Source of the DNA: Acetivibrio alkalicellulosi
Lineage (GTDB): Bacteria; Bacillota; Clostridia; Acetivibrionales; Acetivibrionaceae
Length of the DNA stretch: 64,000 nucleotides
Direction of reading: 5' to 3'
Assembly (NCBI GenBank): GCA_008125075.1
Contig: VLTH01000002.1
Span: forward strand, 2,666,843-2,730,842
Below are positions 52,401-62,807 of the stretch, in pieces. A program made the translations under genes and the position numbers. Every line of letters begins with the position of its first letter. Position 1 is the first letter of the stretch. The notes under the pieces are model-generated. The model worked only from the letters and a program-made list of their open reading frames with translations, was not told the DNA's origin and ran no database searches.

Positions 52401-53474
52401 TTATATTCTTCTTGTATCTAAAAAAAGTTGTTCCTGAACTCTTCTTAAGCCTTCTTTTATGAGTTTTGATCTTACTTCTCCAATACCTTCAACATCATCA
52501 AGTTCATCAACAGATGCACTTAAAATTCCTTGAAAATTTATAAATTTATCAACTAAGTTTTTAGTTACAACTATAGGAACCCTAGGAACTTTACTTAGTA
52601 ATCTATATCCTTTTGGGTATATAGCAGTATCAAAAGCATTAGAGTTACCATTATACCCAAGTATTTTGCATATATTTATAGAATCCATTAATTCATCATA
52701 GGAAAGCATTCTTAATTTATACTGAATCTCTTCTGAGGAAATATCTTCTCTTTCCATGTAGTCTTCAATTATTAGAGCTTCATCTTTATCTACATTGGCT
52801 AATAGTTCTTCAAGCTGCATACTTATTAGCCTTCCCTCATTACCTAACTCACAAATATATCTTTCAATTTCATAGGCAACTCTATTTACCATTTCTGTCC
52901 TTTGAATAACAAAAGCTACATCATCAAGAGTAACAATATCTTCAAACTCAAGAACGCTTAAATTATTAATTGCTGTCTCAAGAACAGTTTTGTACTTTTC
53001 TAGAGTTTGCAACGCTTGATTGGCTTTATTTAAAATAGCCGGAGTATCCTTTAATATATATTTTACCATACCCTTATATATTGTTATTACATTCCTTCTT
53101 TGAGATATGCTAATTACAGTCTCACCTGTTTGCTTAGCCACCCTATGTGCTGATTTATGGCGAGTTCCTGTTTCATCTGTAGAAATTGCAGGATCAGGTA
53201 TAAGCAATGCATTTGCATACAATAATTTTTTAAGGTCCTTACTCAATACTATAGCACCATCCATTTTAGCTAGTTCATAAAGATGAGCCGGTGAATATTC
53301 TTTGTTAATAAAAAAACCACCATCCACAATACTCAAAACTTCATGTGAATCACCAATAACAATTAGTGCTCCTGTTTTAGCTTTTAAAATATTTTCCAAC
53401 CCCTCTCTTAAAGAGGTTCCCGGTGCTAACATTTTCAAAACTTCAAGCATTTTTTCATCATTTATACTGGTCAT
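52401..53474 (-). CDS. disA: DNA integrity scanning protein / diadenylate cyclase
   Basis: DisA makes c-di-AMP from two ATP and moves along DNA looking for branched structures. The product is 357 residues. The DAC domain has LAKMDGAIVLSKD (DGA motif), STDETGTRHKSAHRVAKQTG and QRRNVITIYKG. The second motif is normally RHR; here it reads RHK, a conservative change. The middle is the helical DisA-linker, and the C-terminus has a helix-hairpin-helix DNA-binding segment (SASVDELDDVEGIGEVRSKL). GGAGGG precedes the ATG. It follows radA, the usual neighbour, but a dispersed repeat fills the 171-base gap. Confidence 0.96.
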   Translation of the reverse strand: MTSINDEKMLEVLKMLAPGTSLREGLENILKAKTGALIVIGDSHEVLSIVDGGFFINKEYSPAHLYELAKMDGAIVLSKDLKKLLYANALLIPDPAISTDETGTRHKSAHRVAKQTGETVISISQRRNVITIYKGMVKYILKDTPAILNKANQALQTLEKYKTVLETAINNLSVLEFEDIVTLDDVAFVIQRTEMVNRVAYEIERYICELGNEGRLISMQLEELLANVDKDEALIIEDYMEREDISSEEIQYKLRMLSYDELMDSINICKILGYNGNSNAFDTAIYPKGYRLLSKVPRVPIVVTKNLVDKFINFQGILSASVDELDDVEGIGEVRSKLIKEGLRRVQEQLFLDTRRI

Positions 53475-53528
53475 TGTTTATCCCTCCAAAATGTCATCAA
53501 TTATAATTTGTTGTTATAATTATGAATC

Positions 53529-53642
53529 ATATCGCAGCGGAAGCTGCAATCATAGTAGTTAAGTTCCGCTGCGATAAACAGAGGAACTATATCTTCTAAA
53601 AAGTTTGTTAAAAAAGCAAACTTTTTGAGAAGAATAGTATAT
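53529..53642 (-). repeat. Double-hairpin dispersed element, copy F
   Basis: ATATCGCAGCGGAAGCTGC...TTCCGCTGCGAT first, then TTCTAAAAAGTTTGTTAAAA, then GCAAACTTTTTGAGAAG. It lies between radA (stop 53646) and disA (start 53474), in the same orientation as copy A. Confidence 0.85.
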
Positions 53643-53645
53643 ATG

Positions 53646-55013
53646 CTATAAGATTATGCTCAAAGCTTCCTGTACATTTTCTACTCCTTTAACATTTATA
53701 TTATTTATCTCTTTCATTGTCTTAATAACTTCCATATTTCTTAAAGGAATAATACAATTTTTAAATCCTGTTCTCATAGCCTCCATTACTCTTTTTTCCA
53801 CCTGATTTACAGCTCGAACTTCACCAGTTAGACCAACTTCTCCTATTAAAACAGTATTTACGTCTACAGAAACATTTCTAAAACTAGACGCAATAGCCAT
53901 AATAATACCTAAATCACATGCAGGTTCATCAACTTTAAGGCCTCCTACAACATTAACATATGCATCAAAATTATGAAGCTGCATTCCCACTCTTTTTTCC
54001 AATACAGCCATTAGCAATGTAATTCTGTTGTAATCAACACCTGTTGCCATTCTTCTGGGCATTCCAAAACTTGTAGGGCAAACTAGTGCCTGAATCTCTA
54101 TAAGCATTGGTCGTGTTCCTTCAAGGCTTGATACTACAACTGAGCCCGGTACATTTTCAGGCCTTCCGGAAATCATAATAACAGAAGGATTTTCTACTTC
54201 TACAAGCCCTATATCTTTCATTTCAAATATACCAATTTCATTTGTAGATCCAAATCTATTTTTTACAGCTCTTAAAACTCTATAACTTAAATGTCGTTCT
54301 CCTTCAAAATATAATACTGTATCCACCATATGTTCTAAAACTCTCGGGCCTGCAATTGAACCTTCTTTTGTAACATGACCAACAATAATTATTGCTATGT
54401 TCATGCTTTTTGCAATCCTCATTAACCCTGCTGTAATATCTCTTACCTGGCTAACACTTCCAGGCGCTGCTGATAATTCTTCATTAAACATTGTTTGAAT
54501 TGAATCAACAATTATAAGATCAGGTTTTTCTTTCTGACTTAATGCTTGAACAACTTTAAAATTCGTCTCTGATACCATTAATAGATTTGTACTCTTTACA
54601 CTTAATCTATCGGCTCTTATCTTTATTTGCTTTATAGATTCCTCTCCTGAAATATATATAATTTTAGAATTTACTTTTATTTTATCACATATTTGGAGTA
54701 TCAATGTAGATTTCCCTATTCCCGGGTCTCCTCCAACAAGGATTAACGAGCCCTTTACAACTCCTCCCCCTAAAACCCTGTCCATTTCTTTCATCCCAGT
54801 CATATATCTGTCTTCACTCTCTATTTGGATATCATTTATATTTATTGGCTTTACATTAGATAGAAAAACCTCACCATTATTTTTTTTATATGTTGGTTCT
54901 AATACTTCTTCAACAAAAGTATTCCATTGATTACAGCTTGGACACTTTCCAAGCCAACCTGTAGATTCATATCCACAGTCCTGACAAATAAAAAATAATT
55001 TCTGTTTTGCCAT
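53646..55013 (-). CDS. radA: DNA repair protein RadA (Sms)
   Basis: RadA is a RecA-like, DnaB-type helicase that helps branch migration in recombination repair. The product is 455 residues. The N-terminal zinc finger is CQDCGYESTGWLGKCPSCNQ. Walker A is LVGGDPGIGKSTLILQ. KNRFGSTNEIGIFEM carries the RadA KNRFG motif. The C-terminal Lon-like domain contains GGLKVDEPACDLGIIMAIAS and GEVGLTGEVR. AGGAG precedes the ATG. It belongs to the radA-disA pair. Confidence 0.97.
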   Translation of the reverse strand: MAKQKLFFICQDCGYESTGWLGKCPSCNQWNTFVEEVLEPTYKKNNGEVFLSNVKPININDIQIESEDRYMTGMKEMDRVLGGGVVKGSLILVGGDPGIGKSTLILQICDKIKVNSKIIYISGEESIKQIKIRADRLSVKSTNLLMVSETNFKVVQALSQKEKPDLIIVDSIQTMFNEELSAAPGSVSQVRDITAGLMRIAKSMNIAIIIVGHVTKEGSIAGPRVLEHMVDTVLYFEGERHLSYRVLRAVKNRFGSTNEIGIFEMKDIGLVEVENPSVIMISGRPENVPGSVVVSSLEGTRPMLIEIQALVCPTSFGMPRRMATGVDYNRITLLMAVLEKRVGMQLHNFDAYVNVVGGLKVDEPACDLGIIMAIASSFRNVSVDVNTVLIGEVGLTGEVRAVNQVEKRVMEAMRTGFKNCIIPLRNMEVIKTMKEINNINVKGVENVQEALSIIL

Positions 55014-55039
55014 TTTTATCTCCTATTATTTTTTTTATA

Positions 55040-56974
55040 TTAAATAATGCCTGCCTCATTAAGTTTTACAAATACCAATACAAACATGGCATGTGACCAT
55101 GTAAGTGGAATAACCCAGCAGGGCTTTCCCTTATCCCTACTAATCTGCTCTGGTAAAAACCCTAACTCTGTGGTGCAATTAACAGCCCAGTCAAAGTAAT
55201 TTTTTGCTCTTTTATATTCTCCTACTTTAATATAATAAAGTGCAACCCATAAAGTCGTCAAGATCCATGGATTCCCACCCACATAATTATCATTTTCATA
55301 TCTTTTTATACCTCCCACTGGGTGACAGGTAAGAGCTTTTTCTATAGCCTCTACAGTACTTTTTACCCTCTCATCCTTTGGGTCAAAAACTTCAAAGGGA
55401 ACTGAAACTCCTAAAATGCTAGTATCTATAGTCCAATCTTCTAACGTAACATCCCTTTTATAACCCTTATTATTAACTGTTATTATAGTTGTATTCTCAG
55501 AGTTTTCACTTCCCCAGGAGTTTAATTTTGTTCGGATACTTCGTATAAAACGATTGGCCTTATCACTCCATAGATTTTTTTCAATAGCTCTTTTAACTAA
55601 AGAAGCAACCATATCCCATTTATTAATTATCTCAGAAGAGGCATTAACAATTCTCCCAGCCTCTACACCTGCTTTTATTCCTGCATAAACAGCTGCAGCA
55701 GAATAGGTGTGTTCCCCTACCCTTTCTTCCCATAAATCATGGCTAGGTTTAGGAAGTCCTGTTTCTTCATCAATAAAATTTACTAAAAACTCAACTCCAA
55801 GTTTTATGCTGTTCCACATTTGCTCAATAAAAAAACTATCTTTTGTTAACTTATAATGCTTTAGCATTCCCCATATAAGCGTACCTGTCTCATCTATCTG
55901 CATTCCCCATGAAGGAGCAAGGTTTCCATCCATATAATACCTTTGATGCCAAGAGCCATCTTCTTCCTGTGTCTTAGCCGCCCATTTGTAAAATTTGTCT
56001 ACAGTATGACTAAGTCCAGATACATCAAGTGCTTCTGTAATAAATGCAGCATCTCTCCCCCAGCAGTAAGCATAACGCCCGCACTTTGTAAACTCTTCAT
56101 CTATTTCTGCTGATGCAAGCAACCCACCAGTTTTTTCATCACTCATAAGCTTAAATACTAGAAGTGATCTTTTATATAAAGTATTTACTTGATTGTTTGA
56201 TGTCTCAACTTGCCTTGCTTTTTTTAAATAATTGTGCCAATAATCTTTTGTATTGCTAAGCTGCTCTTCAACGTTTATTAATTTACAAGCTTTTGCTAAT
56301 TCTTTTACACCTTTTAAAGTATGTGAAGCACATATAAATAAGTTAATCTTTTTTCTCTCTCTAGGTAAAACAGTACCTATTTTCCAAGACAAAGCCCCAT
56401 CATTCATCATACCAATACTATCATAACCATTAAGTTCAGTATGTCGTGCACAATCAAATGCATTATTTCCCAATTGAAATTGAAGTACTTCAAAATCAGA
56501 TAAAACTGAAATATAGTATCCATGTCTATAGTGTATTAATGCATCCACATTAAAGTCAAACAATGTACTCCTCAATTCAGAAGTTGTTGATATAGCTGAC
56601 GAGTACTGTACAAAACCCAGATCCACTTCATTCTCTCCTGTGTTTTCTATTGTATAGCTACGAATAAGAATATCTCTATCATACAATACAAAATCCAACT
56701 GTTCAATTTTAAGACCTTTTTCTCTATCTTCACAAAGGGTCTTTAATATATTTGTATCCTCTATATAGAGCTGATTGTGGCACCAATTGTCCTCGTTAAA
56801 CCACAGCGTGCTGTTTTTATATCTATTAAAAAAAATTCCTGTTAGCATTCTTTCAATATGCTGGGGATAATCAATGTTTGGCCAAAATAGTCTTATTAAT
56901 TCTCCTTTTTTTGTAACACAACAAAGCATTCGGGAATTTCCAATGATAGCATCATTAAAATATGGTTTTGACAC
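55040..56974 (-). CDS. Glucoamylase-like glycoside hydrolase, GH15
   Basis: The product is 644 residues from GTG 56974 (VSKPYFNDAIIGNSRMLCCV), with TTGGAGG six bases upstream; the longer ATG at 57049 has no such signal and adds 25 unconvincing residues. There is no signal peptide, so it is cytoplasmic. The first ~270 residues are the beta-sandwich domain; the (alpha/alpha)6 barrel follows, with AYCWGRDAAFITEALDVSGL, LWEERVGEHTYSAAAVYAGI carrying a catalytic Glu, EDWTIDTSILG and GGNPWILTTLWVALYY. The second Glu is probably in GFLPEQISRDKG. GH15 enzymes release glucose from alpha-glucans or act on trehalose; the substrate is not set. It is 27 bases before radA. Confidence 0.9.
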   Translation of the reverse strand: MSKPYFNDAIIGNSRMLCCVTKKGELIRLFWPNIDYPQHIERMLTGIFFNRYKNSTLWFNEDNWCHNQLYIEDTNILKTLCEDREKGLKIEQLDFVLYDRDILIRSYTIENTGENEVDLGFVQYSSAISTTSELRSTLFDFNVDALIHYRHGYYISVLSDFEVLQFQLGNNAFDCARHTELNGYDSIGMMNDGALSWKIGTVLPRERKKINLFICASHTLKGVKELAKACKLINVEEQLSNTKDYWHNYLKKARQVETSNNQVNTLYKRSLLVFKLMSDEKTGGLLASAEIDEEFTKCGRYAYCWGRDAAFITEALDVSGLSHTVDKFYKWAAKTQEEDGSWHQRYYMDGNLAPSWGMQIDETGTLIWGMLKHYKLTKDSFFIEQMWNSIKLGVEFLVNFIDEETGLPKPSHDLWEERVGEHTYSAAAVYAGIKAGVEAGRIVNASSEIINKWDMVASLVKRAIEKNLWSDKANRFIRSIRTKLNSWGSENSENTTIITVNNKGYKRDVTLEDWTIDTSILGVSVPFEVFDPKDERVKSTVEAIEKALTCHPVGGIKRYENDNYVGGNPWILTTLWVALYYIKVGEYKRAKNYFDWAVNCTTELGFLPEQISRDKGKPCWVIPLTWSHAMFVLVFVKLNEAGII

Positions 56975-57241
56975 AATATACCTCCAAATTAATATAGATA
57001 CATATAAGTAGTTATTTAACATATTGATTAAGTATTCATGATTTGACATAAAAATCTAAAAAGCAATATTACAGATACCTTAAATACTATTTAATTATAA
57101 CATAGCTGGTCAAATTCGCAAGAATCAGTCTGCCGTCCCTGTGTGTCTTTTTTGAAAATAATTCATAAATATTTTCTCATATTAAGAGCAAAATAATAAC
57201 ACTATTCACTATAAAAAAATCAACTATTTTGGAGGAATAAA

Positions 57242-58498
57242 ATGTTATCACAAATAAACAGCGTAATTTTTTGTACTACACAGGTAATACAGGTGATAAT
57301 ATTTGCCGCTGGATGTTATTTTTTTGGAATATCTATTTTTGGCTGGGTACTTGGTAAAAGCCAAGACTCCAAAGAATTTCTTCCTCAAAAAAAATTTGCT
57401 CTTATTATAGCTGCCCATAATGAAGAAAAGGTTATCACTCATATTGTCCATAGTCTGTATAGACAAAACTATCCCAAAAACCTTTATGACATCTTTGTTA
57501 TTGCTGATAATTGCACGGATAATACAGCAAAAATAGCACGTGAGCATGGTGCCATAGTACTTGAAAGAACTAATTATACTAAAAAGGGTAAAGGGCACGC
57601 TTTAGAATGGATGTTTTCAAAAATATTTGAAATGGATGAAAAATACGATGCAATAAGTGTTTTTGATGCAGACAACCTAGTGTCAGCCAATTTTTTACTT
57701 GAAATGAACAAACAATTATGCAAGGGACATAAAGTTGTACAGGGATATATTGATAGTAAAAATCCTTATGATTCATGGATTACATGTTCATATTCAATTG
57801 CTTTTTGGCTTTCCAATAGGGTATTTCAACTGCCAAGGTATCATTTAGGGCTAAGTTGTGGCCTTTGCGGAACAGGATTTTGCATAGATTTAGATACCCT
57901 AAAAAATATAGGCTGGGGAGCAACTTGCCTTACAGAAGATTTGGAATTTACATTGAAACTTGCTCTGAGAGATATGAAAGTTGCATGGGCACATGATGCC
58001 ATAGTTTATGACGAAAAACCAATAACTTTAAAGCAATCTTGGAGCCAGCGCAAAAGATGGATGCAGGGCCATGCTGATTGTGCAAGCCGATTTTTAGGAT
58101 CACTTTTTAAAAAAGCATTTAAACATGGTGACCTTGTGGCTTTTGATTGTGCAGTTTATTTGTTCCAACCTATAAGATTAATATTTATAGGCTTAATTAC
58201 TATTATGATGTGGATACAATCGGTTTTTCCACAGTCACCATTTTTTAATTTAAAGTATGTTTTTCCTACAGAAGTGTGGTATATTTTTGTCATTCTTCAG
58301 TTTGTTTACGGCCCAACAGTCATTTTAGCCGAAAAAAGATTTAAGCTCAAGACTATTATGGGCTTTTTGGTCTATCCATTTTATTGCCTTACATGGATAC
58401 CCATTACAATACAGGGCTTTATGAATAAAAACAATAAGGACTGGAGCCATACCGATCATTCAAGAGAAATCAGCATTAACGATCTAGAGAAAGCATAA
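57242..58498 (+). CDS. Membrane glycosyltransferase, GT2 family
   Basis: The product is 418 residues. A first membrane helix (VIIFAAGCYFFGISIFGW) is followed by the GT-A domain: ALIIAAHNEEKVITHIVHSL, YDIFVIADNCTDNTAKIARE, ISVFDADNLVSANFL (DxD), CGTGFCIDLDTL, ATCLTEDLEFTLKL (TED acid) and QRKRWMQGHADC. These are the D,D,D,QxxRW residues of processive GT2 enzymes. Three more helices fill the C-terminus. The likely product is a surface or storage polysaccharide; no operon partner tells which. TTGGAGG lies before the ATG. It is transcribed alone and divergently from the GH15 gene. Confidence 0.9.
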   Translation: MLSQINSVIFCTTQVIQVIIFAAGCYFFGISIFGWVLGKSQDSKEFLPQKKFALIIAAHNEEKVITHIVHSLYRQNYPKNLYDIFVIADNCTDNTAKIAREHGAIVLERTNYTKKGKGHALEWMFSKIFEMDEKYDAISVFDADNLVSANFLLEMNKQLCKGHKVVQGYIDSKNPYDSWITCSYSIAFWLSNRVFQLPRYHLGLSCGLCGTGFCIDLDTLKNIGWGATCLTEDLEFTLKLALRDMKVAWAHDAIVYDEKPITLKQSWSQRKRWMQGHADCASRFLGSLFKKAFKHGDLVAFDCAVYLFQPIRLIFIGLITIMMWIQSVFPQSPFFNLKYVFPTEVWYIFVILQFVYGPTVILAEKRFKLKTIMGFLVYPFYCLTWIPITIQGFMNKNNKDWSHTDHSREISINDLEKA

Positions 58499-58517
58499 TG
58501 TTGGTGTAGTTTTAATA

Positions 58518-58554
58518 AAAGGCGCAGCGGCAAATATTTAGCAGCTACGCCTTT
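58518..58554 (+). terminator. Terminator between GT2 gene and clpC
   Basis: AAAGGCG...AGC and GC...CGCCTTT pair between two convergent genes. Confidence 0.75.
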
Positions 58555-58574
58555 CATCCTTAATTGAAGAATAT

Positions 58575-61007
58575 TTATCCTTTTCTAAGGACTAATTCAT
58601 CTTCCTTTCTTTCAATTAACACCTTGTCACCAGTTTTAACTTTTCCCTCTAGCATTTCCTCTGCCAATTTATCCTCCACCATACTCTGAATTGCTCTTCT
58701 AAGTGGTCTTGCCCCAAATAGCTGGTCAAACCCACTTTGAGCTAAAAGTGCTTTAGCTTCTTCTGAGATTTCAATAGTAATGGCATTATCTTTAAGTCTC
58801 TTTGCAAGATTATCTACCATGATACTCACTATCTTTATCATATGTTCTTCTTCGAGAGGATGAAACACTATAATTTCATCTATCCTATTTAAGAACTCAG
58901 GCCTGAAAGTTTTTTTAAGTTCACCCATGACATTATTTTTCATATCTTTATAGCTTTTTGACTTTTCTTCAGTATCAATACCAAATCCAAGTCGTTTTGG
59001 CTCAGTAATTAACCTTGCTCCTACATTAGATGTCATAATTATAACAGTGTTTCTAAAATCTATCATTCTTCCCTGAGAATCCGTCAATCTTCCATCTTCT
59101 AGAATTTGTAATAGGATGTTAAAAACATCTGGATGAGCTTTTTCAATTTCATCAAATAATATAACTGAATATGGCTTTCTTCGAACTTTCTCCGTTAACT
59201 GTCCACCTTCTTCATATCCAACATACCCAGGAGGTGAACCAACAAGTCTTGATACACTATGTTTTTCCATATATTCTGACATATCTATTCTTACAATTGA
59301 ATTTTCATCAGCAAATAAAGACTCTGCTAACGCCTTACTTAGTTCAGTTTTTCCAACCCCTGTTGGACCTAAAAATATAAATGAACCAACGGGACGTTTA
59401 GGATCTTTAAGTCCCACCCTTCCTCTTCTTATAGCCTTTGACAATGCTTTTACAGCTTCATCTTGTCCTACCACTCTATTATGAAGTACATCTTCCATGT
59501 TTTTTAATCTTTCAGTATCTTCTTCTGCTAGTCTCTTGACAGGAATGCCTGTCCAATCACACACGATACCAGCTACCTCTTCTTCTGTAACTGTATCTGT
59601 TGTTGTCTGATTTTTTTGTTGCCAGTCATTTTTTGCCTTTTCCAATTCATTCTTTATCCGTTGCTCTTCATCTCTTATCCTAGCCGCCTTTTCAAACTCC
59701 TGACATACTATGGAGTCTTCCTTTTCCTTCCTTAACTTTTCTACCTGTTCTTCTAATTGTTTTAAATCAGGAGGAGCAGTAAATGACTTAAGTCTCACTT
59801 TAGATGCTGCTTCATCAATAAGATCTATTGCTTTATCTGGTAAAAATCTGTCTGTAATATATCTATCAGACAAATTCACAGCGGCTACAAGAGCTTCATC
59901 AGTAATTTTCACCCTGTGATGAGCTTCATACTGATCTCTTAGGCCTTTTAAAATGTTTACAGCTTCTTCTTTAGTTGGCTCAGCTACAGTAATAGGTTGA
60001 AATCTTCTTTCTAATGCGGCATCTGCTTCTACATGCTTTCGATACTCATCAAAAGTAGTTGCTCCAATAACTTGTATCTCACCCCTTGCAAGAGATGGTT
60101 TTAAAATATTAGATGCATCTATAGCTCCTTCTGCTGCACCTGCACCTATAATAGTATGCATTTCATCAATAAATAAGATTACATTTCCTGACTTTTTGAT
60201 TTCCTCAAGAGCCTTTTTCAATCTTTCTTCAAATTCTCCCCTATATTTTGCACCTGCAACCATAGAAGAAAGATCGAGAGTTACAACTCTTTTATCCTTT
60301 AAAGTTTCAGGAATATTACCCTCTACTATTTTTTGAGCCAATCCCTCTGCTATTGCCGTTTTACCAACACCTGGCTCACCAATTAAGCAAGGATTGTTTT
60401 TGGTTCTCCTGCTTAATATTTGGATAACTCTCTCAATTTCTTTATCCCTTCCCACAACAGGATCAAATTTTGCTTCCCTTGCCATATCAGTTAAATCTCT
60501 TCCGAATTGATTCAAAACAGGAGTATTGGCATAGTTTTTGCTGGTTTTTGGAGTCCCCGCTGCATTTGGAGCCTCTTCATTTAACATTTTAACAATTTCA
60601 TTAAATAATTTCTGGGGGTCTACTCCTAAATCAACTACAATTCTAACTGCTACACTCTCTCCTTCTTTTAATATCCCAAGAAGAAGATGCTCTGTTCCAA
60701 TATAATTATGGCCCATTCGCCTTGCCTCTCTAAAGCTTAATTCAAGAACTCTTTTGGTTCTAGGTGTAAAACCTAAGGGCTGCTCATTTGTTGTTTCACC
60801 TCTACCAATAAGCTCTTCCACTTCCTTTAAAACTTTTTCTTCGGTCATACCTTGATTTTGTAGAACACGAGCTGCTACTCCACTTCCCTCCTTAATAAGA
60901 CCAAGAAGAAGGTGCTCTGTTCCAACATAATTATGACCTAATTGCATTGCTGCTTCTTGTGAAAAATTTATTGCTTTTTCAGCTTTTTCTGTAAAACGTC
61001 CATACAT
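58575..61007 (-). CDS. clpC: Clp protease ATPase subunit ClpC
   Basis: ClpC unfolds proteins for the ClpP peptidase and, with McsB, degrades phosphoarginine-marked clients. The product is 810 residues. The N-domain has two repeats ([39 protein letters not shown]). NBD1 has [15 protein letters not shown] and [20 protein letters not shown]. The M-domain includes the UVR-like [23 protein letters not shown]2 has [40 protein letters not shown] and [18 protein letters not shown] precedes the ATG. It ends the ctsR operon. Confidence 0.97.
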   Translation of the reverse strand: MYGRFTEKAEKAINFSQEAAMQLGHNYVGTEHLLLGLIKEGSGVAARVLQNQGMTEEKVLKEVEELIGRGETTNEQPLGFTPRTKRVLELSFREARRMGHNYIGTEHLLLGILKEGESVAVRIVVDLGVDPQKLFNEIVKMLNEEAPNAAGTPKTSKNYANTPVLNQFGRDLTDMAREAKFDPVVGRDKEIERVIQILSRRTKNNPCLIGEPGVGKTAIAEGLAQKIVEGNIPETLKDKRVVTLDLSSMVAGAKYRGEFEERLKKALEEIKKSGNVILFIDEMHTIIGAGAAEGAIDASNILKPSLARGEIQVIGATTFDEYRKHVEADAALERRFQPITVAEPTKEEAVNILKGLRDQYEAHHRVKITDEALVAAVNLSDRYITDRFLPDKAIDLIDEAASKVRLKSFTAPPDLKQLEEQVEKLRKEKEDSIVCQEFEKAARIRDEEQRIKNELEKAKNDWQQKNQTTTDTVTEEEVAGIVCDWTGIPVKRLAEEDTERLKNMEDVLHNRVVGQDEAVKALSKAIRRGRVGLKDPKRPVGSFIFLGPTGVGKTELSKALAESLFADENSIVRIDMSEYMEKHSVSRLVGSPPGYVGYEEGGQLTEKVRRKPYSVILFDEIEKAHPDVFNILLQILEDGRLTDSQGRMIDFRNTVIIMTSNVGARLITEPKRLGFGIDTEEKSKSYKDMKNNVMGELKKTFRPEFLNRIDEIIVFHPLEEEHMIKIVSIMVDNLAKRLKDNAITIEISEEAKALLAQSGFDQLFGARPLRRAIQSMVEDKLAEEMLEGKVKTGDKVLIERKEDELVLRKG

Positions 61008-61168
61008 TTGCCATTCCTCCTCTTATTTTATCTATATTTCGATGTTATACTTAGTAATTTCTTTTAATAAAACATTTTTACATCAATGCAAAGGCATCAA
61101 AACTTTTAATAAATATTAAGTATTCTGATTTCTAAATCTCGTATTCAATATCCTTGCATCTTGCTGTA

Positions 61169-62203
61169 TTATGAATTGCTTCCTGTCAATCTGTTTCTTA
61201 TTAATTCCGCCCTTTTAATATCTCTTTCATCAGGTTCTAATGGTCTTCCAAAAGTCTCCTGCAAACTTGCTGGTTGAATTGAAATAAGTATTTCATTAAG
61301 ATTCTTTATATCTATGTTACTTATTATTCCCATATCTACACCCAATCTAACATCTGAAAGTAATCTAAAGCTTTCTTCAGATGACATGATTCGAGAATTT
61401 GACAATAGTCCTAATGATCTATATATCCTGTCTTCAAACCTGAAAGGATTTTGTTTGTGTAGCTCGTTTCTAAGTATCCTTTCCTGATCAATTACTTGCT
61501 TTGCAATATTATTTATATTTGTCAATATTTCTTCTTCTGTCTGCCCTAAAGTTACCTGATTAGATATCTGAAACATATTTCCTAAAGCTTCTGTGTTTTC
61601 TCCATAAAGTCCTCTTACTGTTATTCCAAGTTTTCCACAGGCCTCCAATATATTTTTTATATAACCTGTCATAGTAAGTGCAGGTAGATGAAGCATTGCT
61701 GAGGCTCTCATTCCTGTGCCAATATTTGTAGGGCAACAAGTAAGATATCCGTAGTTTTCATCAAAAGCAAAATCTATACTTTCCTCAAAAACACCGTCTA
61801 TATTGCTGCATATTTCCAAGGCGCTATTTAGCTGCATTCCTGGAAAAATACACTGTATTCTTAGATGGTCTTCTTCATTTATCATTACACTTACCTTTTC
61901 GTCACTACTAACAATAAGTCCGCTTTCAAACTGGCTCTCTGCTAAATTTGGGCTTATAAGATGTTTTTCTACCAATATCTGTTTTTTTATTGGATTTAGT
62001 TGCTGTAAATCTATAAACTCAAAGTCGCTATTCTCTTTTCCTTCTTTTAAAATAGCTTTCTTAGCCCCCATCAATATCTTCTTCCCATCTTCTCTTTTCA
62101 TTTTAAAAGGGAAGGGAACATCTTTAAAATTACGTGCAAGACGTATCCTACTGCTAATTACAACATCTGATTCAGGTCCTTTTTCTAGATACCATCCTTT
62201 CAT
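61169..62203 (-). CDS. mcsB: Protein-arginine kinase McsB
   Basis: McsB phosphorylates arginine on misfolded proteins and on CtsR, marking them for ClpCP. The product is 344 residues. Guanido-kinase motifs: VVISSRIRLARNFKDVPFPF, VSVMINEEDHLRIQCIFPG with the catalytic Glu, YLTCCPTNIGTGMRASAMLH with the substrate-loop Cys, and GLYGENTEALGNMFQISNQV. IMSSEESFRLLSDVRLG near the C-terminus belongs to the pArg-allosteric part. GGAGG precedes the ATG. It lies 41 bases after mcsA. Confidence 0.97.
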   Translation of the reverse strand: MKGWYLEKGPESDVVISSRIRLARNFKDVPFPFKMKREDGKKILMGAKKAILKEGKENSDFEFIDLQQLNPIKKQILVEKHLISPNLAESQFESGLIVSSDEKVSVMINEEDHLRIQCIFPGMQLNSALEICSNIDGVFEESIDFAFDENYGYLTCCPTNIGTGMRASAMLHLPALTMTGYIKNILEACGKLGITVRGLYGENTEALGNMFQISNQVTLGQTEEEILTNINNIAKQVIDQERILRNELHKQNPFRFEDRIYRSLGLLSNSRIMSSEESFRLLSDVRLGVDMGIISNIDIKNLNEILISIQPASLQETFGRPLEPDERDIKRAELIRNRLTGSNS

Positions 62204-62244
62204 CTATTATTACCTCCAAACCTAAAGTATTAGTTTCATATCAA

Positions 62245-62745
62245 TTAATCATGTTTTTTTATTTCCATATTCTTAATCTGATCTCTTATGGTAGCAGCTT
62301 TTTCATACTGTTCATTTTTTATACAAAGTTCCAGTTGTTCTTTAAGCTTTGATATTTCTCTTGACACTTTTACCTGGCTATAAATTTTTTCAGGTATCTT
62401 TCCATTGTATTGAACATTGCCATGAAGTCTTTTTAATAAAGGTAACAACTTTTCTCCATATACTTTGTAGCAATCTGCACACCCTATTTTACCCGTCTTT
62501 TTAAATTCTTCATAGCTGGTATTACAAGTGTTACATACAAGATCCGATTGTTGATGAACTGATGCCATATATGGAACACCCATAATTCCTGAGAAAAAAT
62601 CATTTATACTAAGAGGAGAGCCAATACTAAACTTTCCTTCATCTTTTGCACACTGGTCACAAAGATAAATAACAATTTTATTATTATTTATCACTTGAGT
62701 AAATTGAATATTTGCAACTCTTTTATGACATTTTTGACATAACAT
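62245..62745 (-). CDS. mcsA: McsA, zinc-finger activator of McsB
   Basis: The product is 166 residues. There are two zinc-binding cysteine sets: MLCQKCHKRVANIQFTQVIN with YLCDQCAKDEG, and LVCNTCNTSYEEFKKTGKIG with CADCYKVYGEKLLPLLKRLH. A C-terminal UVR motif (LKEQLELCIKNEQYEKAATI) resembles UvrB/UvrC. This is the family pattern. It sits between ctsR and mcsB. AAAGGAG precedes the ATG. Confidence 0.96.
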   Translation of the reverse strand: MLCQKCHKRVANIQFTQVINNNKIVIYLCDQCAKDEGKFSIGSPLSINDFFSGIMGVPYMASVHQQSDLVCNTCNTSYEEFKKTGKIGCADCYKVYGEKLLPLLKRLHGNVQYNGKIPEKIYSQVKVSREISKLKEQLELCIKNEQYEKAATIRDQIKNMEIKKHD

Positions 62746-62807
62746 AAACCCCTCTCCTTTCTAATTCTTGTTTGACACAGGCAAACTCTATTAATATTCT
62801 ATGTTTC

